From Nostoc commune NIES-4072 (GTDB lineage Bacteria; Cyanobacteriota; Cyanobacteriia; Cyanobacteriales; Nostocaceae), in the NCBI RefSeq assembly GCF_003113895.1, contig NZ_BDUD01000001.1:3934037-3998036 (forward strand): a stretch of 64,000 nucleotides of DNA, written 5' to 3'. The notes beneath the pieces are model-generated. The model ran no database searches. It saw only the letters and a program-made list of their open reading frames with translations, and had not been told where the DNA came from. This document shows, piece by piece, positions 56,919 to 64,000 of this stretch. Each line of letters begins with the position of its first letter. The first letter of the stretch is position 1. Both the position numbers and the translations under genes were made by a program.

Positions 56919-59900
56919 ATGACAGTAAAACTAGCAATTGTAGGCATGGAAGCATTTTTTGGTACGTGTTATGGATTAGATAAATTTGAGCGTAGTATTT
57001 ACGATGCGACTCAGTATTTTATTCCTATTCCTCCTATACGCCGTCAAGACATACAGGCAAAGCTACCAACACTGGAAGAAGAGGACTATCATAACAATCA
57101 AGCATTGTTGGGAGCTTATATCCAGGATTTGGAAATCGATGCGTTTCATTTCAAAATCCCGCCTAACGACATAGACAAACACGATCCTAAGCAATTGTTA
57201 ATGCTAAAGGTGATTGATCAAGCTTTAAGAGATGCAAAGTTAGACCAAAAGCAAAAAAGATTGCAAATGGCTATTGTTGCTGTCATTAACGAAAACCAAG
57301 TTAATCAACTTGATAGAAAGTTGGTTGAAACTGGAGATAATGACAACATTCTTAGTGAAAAAACAAATACTGTTTTCCAAAAAATTTCTACTTTATGGAA
57401 TACTTCAGGGCCTAACTTTGTTGTCAATGCTAAAGAGAATTCCGTTTTTGAGGCGCTAGAAATAGCAAAAACGTTGCTTACTGTCGGCCCAGTAGATTGT
57501 GTGGTGGTAAGTGCTGTGAATTTTGCTGGTGTTGATTGTGTGATGTCTGGCAAACCAACCCTCAGTTATGATTATAATGCCAGTGGCTCGATAGTCGGTG
57601 AAGGAGCCGGAGCTATAGTTTTAAAGCGATATGAAAAAGCCAAGCACGATCGCGATCGCATTTATGCAGTAATTGACGCGGTTAGTCACCTATACGAAAG
57701 TTCAACTAATCCAGCCGAATCAGTTAAACAATCTTGCCAGAAAGCTTTTGCCAAAGCCGGAGTTAGCCCCGTAGACATCGGCTACCTAGAAGTGTTTGCC
57801 GGTGGAAATGAACAGCAGGATCACGCAGAAATCCAGGGTTTAATCGAAGCTTATCAAGTTCCTAACTCCGAATTGAGTTGTGCGATCGGCAGTGTCAAGG
57901 CTAACATCGGACACACTTATATTGCCTCTGGGATCGCCAGCTTGATTAAAACTGCTCTTTGTCTATACAACCGTTACATTCCTGCAACACCGCAGTGGAC
58001 TAGCCCGAAAAACCCCGAAATTTGGCAAGACAGCCCTTTTTATGTCGCTACTGAATCTAGACCCTGGTTTTTAAATTCAGCACAAACAACAAGAGTAGCT
58101 GCTATAAATAGCCTAGCTAGCGATGGAACTTATGCACACATAATTTTATCAGAAGACTCCGGCTCACAAGATTGCAACCATAGGTACTTAGAACAAAGTC
58201 CCTTCTATCTTTTCCCGATCGCTGCTAATAATCAATCTGGATTACTAGAGCAACTTGAGACATTAGAACAGACTATTAAAAATAGTTGCTCTTTGTCTAC
58301 CGTTGCTAGTCAGACCTTTGCCACCTTTCAAAATAATCCACAGGCCATTTATGCTTTAGCGATGGTTGGACACAACCAAGACGAATTGCTTCGAGAAATC
58401 CAGCGCGGACGTAAGGGCATCGCCAATGCCTTTGCTTGCGGGAAAGACTGGAAAAGCCCATCAGGAAGCTATTTCACCGCCAAGCCCCAAGGTAAACAGG
58501 GTCATATCGCTTTTATTTACCCAGGTGCCTTTAATTCCTACATTGGCATGGGTCGGAAACTTTTCTACTTCTTTCCCAAAATTTTTGAACGCGCTACTAG
58601 TTTCGTTTCTCAACCTAACCTATTTTTTCGTGAGAAATTACTCTATCCCAGAAGTCTCAATCAAATATCTAAAAGGCAGCTAGAAGATATAGAAGCAAAA
58701 TTACTCGATGATCCGCTATCGATGCAGGTTTCTGGAACAGGTTTTTCAGTATTGTTAACCCACATATTGAGAGATTATTTCCAAATTCAACCTCAAGCTG
58801 CCTTTGGTTACAGTATGGGCGAAAGCACCATGCTGTATTCCTTGAATGTTTGGACTAGTGGCGACAATGTTAACAAATTTGTTCATTCATCAGAACTGTT
58901 TCAAACACGCTTAGTAGGTGCGAAAAAAACAGTCCGAGATTATTGGGGCTTACCCGAAAATCTACATGAAGACGAAGCTGTGTGGCATAGTTATGTTCTT
59001 ATGGCTCCACTATCTAGCGTTGTCTCTCGCCTCAAACAAGAAACTCAAGTTTATTTGACAAATATTAATACGCCAAATGAAGTTGTGATAGCTGGAGAAC
59101 CCCAAGCCTGTCAGAGAGTAATAGCAGATTTGAATTGCGATGCTTTCCGCGCACCTGCTGACTTAGTACTCCATTGTGAACCGATGGCTAGTGAATACGA
59201 TCAGCTAATTAAACTGAACTCTTCACCAACTCAAAATGTCTCAGGGATTAATTTTTATTCTTCAGCTAATTATGATTTAATGCCCCTTGATAAAGAATCT
59301 CTGGCTCATCGTGTTAGCCAAGGATTTTGTCAGCGCGTTGATTTTCCACGACTGCTTAACCAGGTCTATGAAGATGGAGCTAGAATATTCATTGAAGTTG
59401 GCCCTGGTAACACCTGTTCCCGATGGATTGCTGATAATCTCCAGCAAAAAGAACACGTTACTATTTCCATCAATCGTAGAGGAGCCGATGAGTATACTAC
59501 TATTGTTAAAGCTTTGGCACAACTTTTAAGTCATCGCGCCTCTGTTGATTTGTCACCACTGTACTGTACAAGAGCAGAAAGTAGCAATCAAAAGAAATCT
59601 TTTCTTAGAAATATCAACTTAGAAAAGTATCCATTGATGCCTACAAGTTTGAGTGTAAACAATAACAAAAGCGATGAAAATTTAGATTCAATCCACCTAT
59701 CTCAAAGTACTATTTCTGTCTCGAAAAAGTCTAGTAACGTTATATTTGATCAAGCTGATATACTTGAGTTTGCCCAAGGACAAGTTTCAAAAGTATTGGG
59801 TAAAGATTATGAAATTATTGACCCTTATCCAAGACGAGTAAGGCTTCCCAGTCCTCCATATCTGTTTATCAGCCGTGTAAACAAAATTGAAGGCGTCAGA

Positions 59901-60926
59901 GGTGAGTATGGTTATGGTTTTGTCCAAACTGAATACGATCTGCCTTCTGATGCTTGGTTTGCTGTTGATGGTCAAATTCCTATAGGAATATATGAAGAAG
60001 CAGGTCAAGGTTTCTTACTTTTACTTGGTTACTTGGGAACTGATTTCGATAATCAAGGGCAACGGTCATTTCGCTTACTAGATTTAACTGCTACATTTCT
60101 CAGTGACCAGCCAGAAGACATCAAAACTATGCGTTACGATGTTAAAATCAACTCTGCTGTGAAAACTGCATCAAACTTGGTCGTTTTTTTTAGTGGCGAG
60201 TGTTTTCTTAACGAAAAATTATTTCTAAAAATTTCTGGAGGTTGTGCAGGATTATTTTCTGATGAAGAATTGGAGCAAGGACAAGGTATTATTTTTACTG
60301 AGCGAGACGAAAAAGAAAGAAGCCAAATTCAGAAACAGTCTTTTCAACCGTTACTATCGTGTCAAAAACTTACTTTTGATCATCAAGATTTACTTCATTT
60401 AACTCAAGGAAATATTGCTGCTTGCTTCGGTACTAATTATCAACAAGATGGCTTAAATCCATCACTGCGATTACCCTCAGAGAAGCTGTTGATGTTTGAT
60501 AAGGTGTTATCTGTTGATCCTCAAGGAGGAGCTGCGGGATTAGGTTTAGTCATTGGTACAAAAACTGTAGAGCCAAATGACTGGTATTTTCTCTGTCACT
60601 TTAAAAATGACCCGACTATGCCCGGTAGCCTCATGGTTGAAGGTAGCTGTCAACTATTGCAATTTTATCTGCTATTTTTGGGATTACAAACTTGCACTAA
60701 AAATGCTAGATTTCAAGCTATTGCTCAACTTCCACAAATAGTGCGCTTTCGTGGACAAGTTACGCCAGCTTTTAGTACTTTAACCTATCGATTAGAAGTG
60801 ATTGAAATGGAGCGATCGCCTAACCCCTTTGCTATAGCTAATGTCGAAATTATTTATGGTAATAAAACAATTGCTTATATCAAAAATTTGGGGATACAGT
60901 TATCTGAAAAAAATATAAAGCCATAA
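56919..60926 (+). CDS. CLF-AT-DH-DH protein (PfaB/PfaC-like, HglC/HglD-like)
   Basis: The 1335-residue protein starts with a ketosynthase fold (about 1-410) whose active-site Cys position is Glu173 ('VVNAKENSVFEAL'). The first His motif is also lost ('EVFAGGN'), while 'GHTYIASG' keeps the second. It is therefore a chain-length-factor-like, non-condensing domain. An acyltransferase follows (about 510-880; 'IAFIYPGAFNSYIGMG', Ser632 in 'FGYSMGEST'). Two hotdog dehydratase domains end the protein. The first (about 945-1150) has 'DAWFAVDGQIPIGIYEE' and no His at the usual place. The second (about 1160-1330) has 'WYFLCHFKNDPTMPGS' with His1227. The layout combines PfaB (CLF-AT) with the DH-DH end of PfaC. 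It would pair with the upstream KS. Confidence 0.85.
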   Translation: MTVKLAIVGMEAFFGTCYGLDKFERSIYDATQYFIPIPPIRRQDIQAKLPTLEEEDYHNNQALLGAYIQDLEIDAFHFKIPPNDIDKHDPKQLLMLKVIDQALRDAKLDQKQKRLQMAIVAVINENQVNQLDRKLVETGDNDNILSEKTNTVFQKISTLWNTSGPNFVVNAKENSVFEALEIAKTLLTVGPVDCVVVSAVNFAGVDCVMSGKPTLSYDYNASGSIVGEGAGAIVLKRYEKAKHDRDRIYAVIDAVSHLYESSTNPAESVKQSCQKAFAKAGVSPVDIGYLEVFAGGNEQQDHAEIQGLIEAYQVPNSELSCAIGSVKANIGHTYIASGIASLIKTALCLYNRYIPATPQWTSPKNPEIWQDSPFYVATESRPWFLNSAQTTRVAAINSLASDGTYAHIILSEDSGSQDCNHRYLEQSPFYLFPIAANNQSGLLEQLETLEQTIKNSCSLSTVASQTFATFQNNPQAIYALAMVGHNQDELLREIQRGRKGIANAFACGKDWKSPSGSYFTAKPQGKQGHIAFIYPGAFNSYIGMGRKLFYFFPKIFERATSFVSQPNLFFREKLLYPRSLNQISKRQLEDIEAKLLDDPLSMQVSGTGFSVLLTHILRDYFQIQPQAAFGYSMGESTMLYSLNVWTSGDNVNKFVHSSELFQTRLVGAKKTVRDYWGLPENLHEDEAVWHSYVLMAPLSSVVSRLKQETQVYLTNINTPNEVVIAGEPQACQRVIADLNCDAFRAPADLVLHCEPMASEYDQLIKLNSSPTQNVSGINFYSSANYDLMPLDKESLAHRVSQGFCQRVDFPRLLNQVYEDGARIFIEVGPGNTCSRWIADNLQQKEHVTISINRRGADEYTTIVKALAQLLSHRASVDLSPLYCTRAESSNQKKSFLRNINLEKYPLMPTSLSVNNNKSDENLDSIHLSQSTISVSKKSSNVIFDQADILEFAQGQVSKVLGKDYEIIDPYPRRVRLPSPPYLFISRVNKIEGVRGEYGYGFVQTEYDLPSDAWFAVDGQIPIGIYEEAGQGFLLLLGYLGTDFDNQGQRSFRLLDLTATFLSDQPEDIKTMRYDVKINSAVKTASNLVVFFSGECFLNEKLFLKISGGCAGLFSDEELEQGQGIIFTERDEKERSQIQKQSFQPLLSCQKLTFDHQDLLHLTQGNIAACFGTNYQQDGLNPSLRLPSEKLLMFDKVLSVDPQGGAAGLGLVIGTKTVEPNDWYFLCHFKNDPTMPGSLMVEGSCQLLQFYLLFLGLQTCTKNARFQAIAQLPQIVRFRGQVTPAFSTLTYRLEVIEMERSPNPFAIANVEIIYGNKTIAYIKNLGIQLSEKNIKP

Positions 60927-60989
60927 ATGAAATTAATCTAATTACATAAAAAACGTCAAAATTGTTGTAATTATCATAGGATTTTCAAA

Positions 60990-62663
60990 ATGTTAGGGAA
61001 TGGAAATAAAGCAAAAGATGCCTCCACAATTTTACTAGAAGGTCGTGATGTGACAAGTTCTCTGAATAATATGAACAAAGCTAGGAGTGATTTAGATTCA
61101 ATTGCCTTTGAGGAAATGGAAATCAAATCTCGACTGTTGAATTTGCACCAACCTTGTTATGTTATCCAAGATCAGAATCGGGTTGGTATCGCCAACCAAG
61201 ATAATTTTTACAACCCTAACAACAGTCAAAGTGAAAAATTAGAGACTTTGATGATTGCACCGCCACTACCACCGCAACAGTTAGGCGATCGCGACTTCCT
61301 CACTTCTCACAGTGTAAAATATGCATATATGGCTGGTGCAATGGCAGGTGGCATTGCTTCCGCAGAATTAGTAATTGCTTTAGGAAAAGCAGGCATTTTA
61401 GGGAGTTTTGGTGCGGCTGGTTTGGTTCCTTCCCGCATTGAAGCAGCTATTAACCAAATTCAGCAAGCCCTTCCCCAAGGCCCTTACGCCTTTAACCTGA
61501 TTCACAGTCCCAGCGAAGAAGCCTTAGAACGCCGCGCTGTAGATTTATATCTCAAACACGGTGTTAGAACTGTAGAAGCTTCAGCATTTCTGGATTTGAC
61601 ACCCCATATCGTCTATTATCGAGCTGCGGGACTAAGTTTGAATGCGAACGGTCAAATCGAAGTTAAAAATAAAATCATTGCCAAAATTTCTCGGCAAGAA
61701 GTAGCGACAAAATTTTTACAGCCAGCCCCAAGAAAAATTCTTCAACAACTGGTTGAGCAACAACTGATCACAGAATTACAAGCTACTCTAGCAGAAAAAG
61801 TGCCGATGGCTGATGATATTACCACAGAAGCAGATTCCGGTGGACATACAGATAATCGTCCTTTGGTTTGTCTTCTACCCGCCATCCTTGTTCTTCGAGA
61901 TCAGATACAGCAAAAGTATCGCTATGACAAACAGGTAAGAATCGGTGCAGCAGGAGGTATTGCAACACCTGAATCAGCATTAGCTGCCTTTATGATGGGG
62001 GCTAGTTATATAGTGACTGGTTCTATTAATCAATCTTGTGTTGAAGCTGGCACTTCTGTGCATACAAAAAACTTGCTAGCCCAAGCGAGTATGGCAGATG
62101 TAATTATGGCTCCTTCTGCTGATATGTTTGAAATGGGGGTAAAAGTACAACTGCTCAAACGCGGTACTCTTTTTCCAATGCGGGCGCAGAAATTGTATGA
62201 CCTTTATAGAAGTTACAACTCAATTGATGAAATTCCACTTGAGGAAAGACAAAAATTAGAAGAGCAAGTCTTTGGCAGAAACTTGGAAGCTATTTGGCAA
62301 GATACGGTTACTTTTTTCACTGAACGAGATCCAGAGCAAATCACTAGAGCAAACGATAATCCTAAGCGGAAGATGGCGCTAATTTTCCGTTGGTATTTAG
62401 GATTGTCTTCTCGTTGGTCTTCTTCTGGTGAAAAAGGGCGAGAAATGGATTATCAAATTTGGTGCGGGCCTGCTATAGGTGCTTTTAATGAATGGGTAAA
62501 GGAGTCTTATTTGGCTGAACCAAATGCACGATATGTGGTTGACGTTGCTCACCATATTATGACTGGAGCAGCTTATTTATACCGATTGCAAAGTTTGAAA
62601 TTTCAGGGTTTGCAAATGCCAGCCCACTACCGTTACTATCGCCCAATTCCTTTAGTGTCTTAA
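60990..62663 (+). CDS. PfaD-type FMN-dependent trans-acting enoyl reductase
   Basis: The 557-residue protein has the nitronate-monooxygenase-like TIM barrel of PfaD: 'AGAMAGGIASAELVIALGKA' near the N-terminal third, 'GLVPSRIEAAINQIQQALPQ', 'TEADSGGHTDNRPLVCLLPA' (flavin/substrate region) and the phosphate-binding 'IGAAGGIATPESALAAFMMG'. A C-terminal helical domain ends with 'MTGAAYLYRLQSLKFQGLQ'. In PUFA-type synthases it reduces selected enoyl intermediates in trans, which sets the saturation of the chain. The length is usual for the family. It follows the CLF-AT-DH-DH gene by 63 bp. Confidence 0.93.
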   Translation: MLGNGNKAKDASTILLEGRDVTSSLNNMNKARSDLDSIAFEEMEIKSRLLNLHQPCYVIQDQNRVGIANQDNFYNPNNSQSEKLETLMIAPPLPPQQLGDRDFLTSHSVKYAYMAGAMAGGIASAELVIALGKAGILGSFGAAGLVPSRIEAAINQIQQALPQGPYAFNLIHSPSEEALERRAVDLYLKHGVRTVEASAFLDLTPHIVYYRAAGLSLNANGQIEVKNKIIAKISRQEVATKFLQPAPRKILQQLVEQQLITELQATLAEKVPMADDITTEADSGGHTDNRPLVCLLPAILVLRDQIQQKYRYDKQVRIGAAGGIATPESALAAFMMGASYIVTGSINQSCVEAGTSVHTKNLLAQASMADVIMAPSADMFEMGVKVQLLKRGTLFPMRAQKLYDLYRSYNSIDEIPLEERQKLEEQVFGRNLEAIWQDTVTFFTERDPEQITRANDNPKRKMALIFRWYLGLSSRWSSSGEKGREMDYQIWCGPAIGAFNEWVKESYLAEPNARYVVDVAHHIMTGAAYLYRLQSLKFQGLQMPAHYRYYRPIPLVS

Positions 62664-62667
62664 TACT

Positions 62668-62784
62668 GTTATACCAATTCTGTATGAAGATGCACAGAAC
62701 ATTAAACGAACCGCCAAGTACGCCAAGAGCGCCAAGAATAGAGGGTTACTCCTAAAGTACAGCTTCACATTAAACTGGTATTAC
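62668..62784. repeat. MITE-like element with CGCCAAG tandem repeats
   Basis: The ends GTTATACCAATTCTGTATGAAG and AGCTTCACATTAAACTGGTATTAC are imperfect inverted repeats, with 17 of 24 positions matching by eye. The interior carries three CGCCAAG units with a 9-bp period at 62712-62738. Such elements are dispersed in Nostoc-type genomes. It lies just downstream of the PfaD-like gene and could act as a transcript end, which is unproven. Confidence 0.6.
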
Positions 62785-63087
62785 TTTATTTGTAGCAGAA
62801 AACAAGTTGTATTCTTTATTGTTAGATTCTGCCTTCGTTTGCTCAAGTTTATCTATTGTCTAACTAAAAATACAAATTTTTGTAAAAATAGCATAATTTG
62901 TTGATTTAGAACTGAAAAGTTAAAAGAGGTTGGTAGTTTTAGCTGAATAAGATAACTAAAAGTTCTTGATTGTATTCCCAAAACTTATTAATAAAAATCA
63001 AGATTAAATACTGCGAAGCTCTTAGTAATTCAGCAAATTAATTAACTACAATACATTTATTTTAAATAAAAATAAATTGCTTAATTT
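62785..63087 (+). promoter_or_regulatory. AT-rich region upstream of the stand-alone ACP
   Basis: About 300 bp without a gene, rich in A and T, separates the hgl/pfa-type genes from the ACP and the next PKS. A separate promoter for the ACP-PKS pair is likely in this stretch. No clear boxes, operator or RNA structure is visible. Confidence 0.4.
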
Positions 63088-63390
63088 ATGCAAATAAACC
63101 ACCTGATTACTATTTCAAATTCTGGACAGTCTCAAATTGCAGAGACTATTCAAGCTTGGTTAGTTAACCAGTTTGCCGAGCGGCTGGAAATTGATCCAGA
63201 AGATATAGATATTCATGAGCCTTTTGATAACTACGACTTAAATTCAGTAGAAACAATTATCCTATTGAAAAAGTTAGAAAATTGGCTGGGACGCAATCTC
63301 AATCCTACCCTAATCTTTAATTACCCAAATATTGCAGAACTTGCTAAACGCCTAGCTGAAGAAACTAGTGCAACAAGGCAGAAGGCATAA
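63088..63390 (+). CDS. Stand-alone acyl carrier protein
   Basis: This 100-residue protein is an ACP/PCP-type four-helix domain: 'IQAWLVNQFAERLEIDPEDI', the phosphopantetheine site 'FDNYDLNSVETIILLKKLE' with Ser53 (reading L-N-S rather than the usual L-D-S), and 'LNPTLIFNYPNIAELAKRLA'. It is discrete and precedes a type I PKS by 110 bp. It may carry the product of the hgl/pfa-type enzymes to that PKS or serve as a loading carrier. A phosphopantetheinyl transferase would have to activate it, and none is in the window. Confidence 0.9.
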   Translation: MQINHLITISNSGQSQIAETIQAWLVNQFAERLEIDPEDIDIHEPFDNYDLNSVETIILLKKLENWLGRNLNPTLIFNYPNIAELAKRLAEETSATRQKA

Positions 63391-63500
63391 GAACAGAAAG
63401 CTGTGTTGAGTTAGAACTCAATTGTGAATACTCATTGTTCAGTATTCAGCACTATTTTAACGATGACAAAAATGTGGTGCAATCAAAGAAGGTAATTGAA

Positions 63501-64000
63501 ATGGAAGCGATCGCAATTATTGGTATTGGCTGCCGATTTCCTGGGGCAAAAGATCCAGAGGCTTTTTGGCAACTTTTGTGTAACGGAGTTGATGCCATTA
63601 CAGAGATCCCTAAAAATCGGTGGGATCTGGATAAATACTATGACCCAAACCCAGAAGTTATTGGTAAAACAAACTCGCGCTGCGGCGGTTTTTTGCAGCA
63701 AGTAGACCAGTTTGACCCTCACTTTTTCGGAATTTCGCCAAGAGAAGCCATGTCTCTAGACCCCCAGCAACGCCTCTTATTAGAGGTGGCTTGGGAAGCA
63801 TTAGAAGATGCTGGACAGGTGCGAGAACAGCTATCCGGCTCACGCACTGGCGTGTTTGTAGGTATTTCCACAAACGATTACACCTTAATTCAGGGAGAGG
63901 GTTATTCTCAGCAGATCCAAGGCTACGATCTGACCGGTAATGTGTTGAGCCTTGCTGCTGGTCGCCTTTCCTATGTATTTAACTTCAAAGGGCCAAGCAT
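63501..64000 (+). CDS. Type I modular PKS, N-terminal ketosynthase, cut by window edge
   Basis: ATG 63501 has AGAAGG eight bases upstream. The 166 visible residues start a standard type I ketosynthase: 'EAIAIIGIGCRFPGAKDPEA', 'ITEIPKNRWDLDKYYDPNPE', 'FFGISPREAMSLDPQQRLLL', 'GVFVGISTNDYTLI' and 'AAGRLSYVFNFKGPS'. The active-site Cys lies just beyond the edge. There is no loading domain before the KS, so it needs an acyl starter from elsewhere. The preceding stand-alone ACP and hgl/pfa-type genes are candidates. Unlike the HglE-like KS it belongs to the usual modular/cis-AT cyanobacterial type. Confidence 0.93.
   Translation, partial: MEAIAIIGIGCRFPGAKDPEAFWQLLCNGVDAITEIPKNRWDLDKYYDPNPEVIGKTNSRCGGFLQQVDQFDPHFFGISPREAMSLDPQQRLLLEVAWEALEDAGQVREQLSGSRTGVFVGISTNDYTLIQGEGYSQQIQGYDLTGNVLSLAAGRLSYVFNFKGPS

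Noticed and set aside
49938..62663. Calling the locus the classical heterocyst glycolipid cluster with gene names hglE-G-D-C-A
   Set aside because: The gene order is similar, but the hetM/hetN/hetI genes expected nearby are absent and a stand-alone ACP plus PKS follow, so a paralogous locus is equally likely. I left the gene symbols empty.
1..64000. CRISPR arrays, tRNA/rRNA genes, transposases, phage genes
   Set aside because: I looked for regular 28-40-bp direct repeats with spacers, cloverleaf ends and transposase motifs and saw none. The only repeats are short tandem or palindromic elements.

Overview
The window comes from a filamentous cyanobacterium, most likely a Nostoc-like member of the Nostocales. 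Evidence is the frequent HIP1 octamer GCGATCGC, Nostoc-style short tandem repeats (CCCAATG heptamers, CGCCAAG repeats), palindromic MITE-like elements, cyanobacterial families such as DUF1822, DUF928 and CHAT/CHASE2 proteins, and an hgl/pfa-type lipid synthase locus. No tRNA, rRNA, CRISPR array or transposase gene was recognised.

Region 1 (1-13.3 kb) is a signalling and secretion block. On the minus strand it has a divergent sigma-70-like protein, a DUF1822 protein and a CHAT-domain protein cut by the window edge. On the plus strand it has a TpsB/FhaC-type outer-membrane transporter, an exported TPR-CHAT (caspase-like) protein, a DUF928 protein with a 66-bp internal repeat, a CHASE2 hybrid histidine kinase and an overlapping REC-histidine kinase.

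Region 2 (13.4-49.1 kb) is a large cell-surface polysaccharide locus. It holds a Wzc/GumC-like chain-length/tyrosine-kinase protein (minus strand), about a dozen glycosyltransferases, a sugar-nucleotide epimerase, a GtrA/GtrB-like/GT-C membrane set, Wzm/Wzt-type ABC export genes with a C-terminal glycan-binding domain, several methyltransferases, an acyltransferase-3 gene plus the short remnant of another, a secreted beta-helix protein on the opposite strand, a Wzy-like polymerase candidate, a YdcF-like protein and a WcaF-like acetyltransferase. About 10.3 kb in its middle (18.75-29.04 kb) has no HIP1 site, and part of it is very AT-rich.

Region 3 (49.9-64.0 kb) is an iterative type I PKS / PUFA-synthase-like (hgl/pfa-type) locus. 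In order it has KS-AT-ACP-ACP, a KR structural half, KR-DH, CLF-AT-DH-DH, a PfaD-type enoyl reductase, a stand-alone ACP, and the start of a conventional type I PKS that runs off the window. Three features stand out. The first ACP has Ala where the phosphopantetheine Ser should be. The KS-AT-ACP reading frame breaks at an A9 run in a way that a one-base change would repair into a longer fused synthase. A 103-bp palindromic MITE-like element separates the two halves of the KR. The locus should make a long-chain polyketide/fatty-acyl product that may be passed to the downstream ACP/PKS. The product cannot be read from the sequence.
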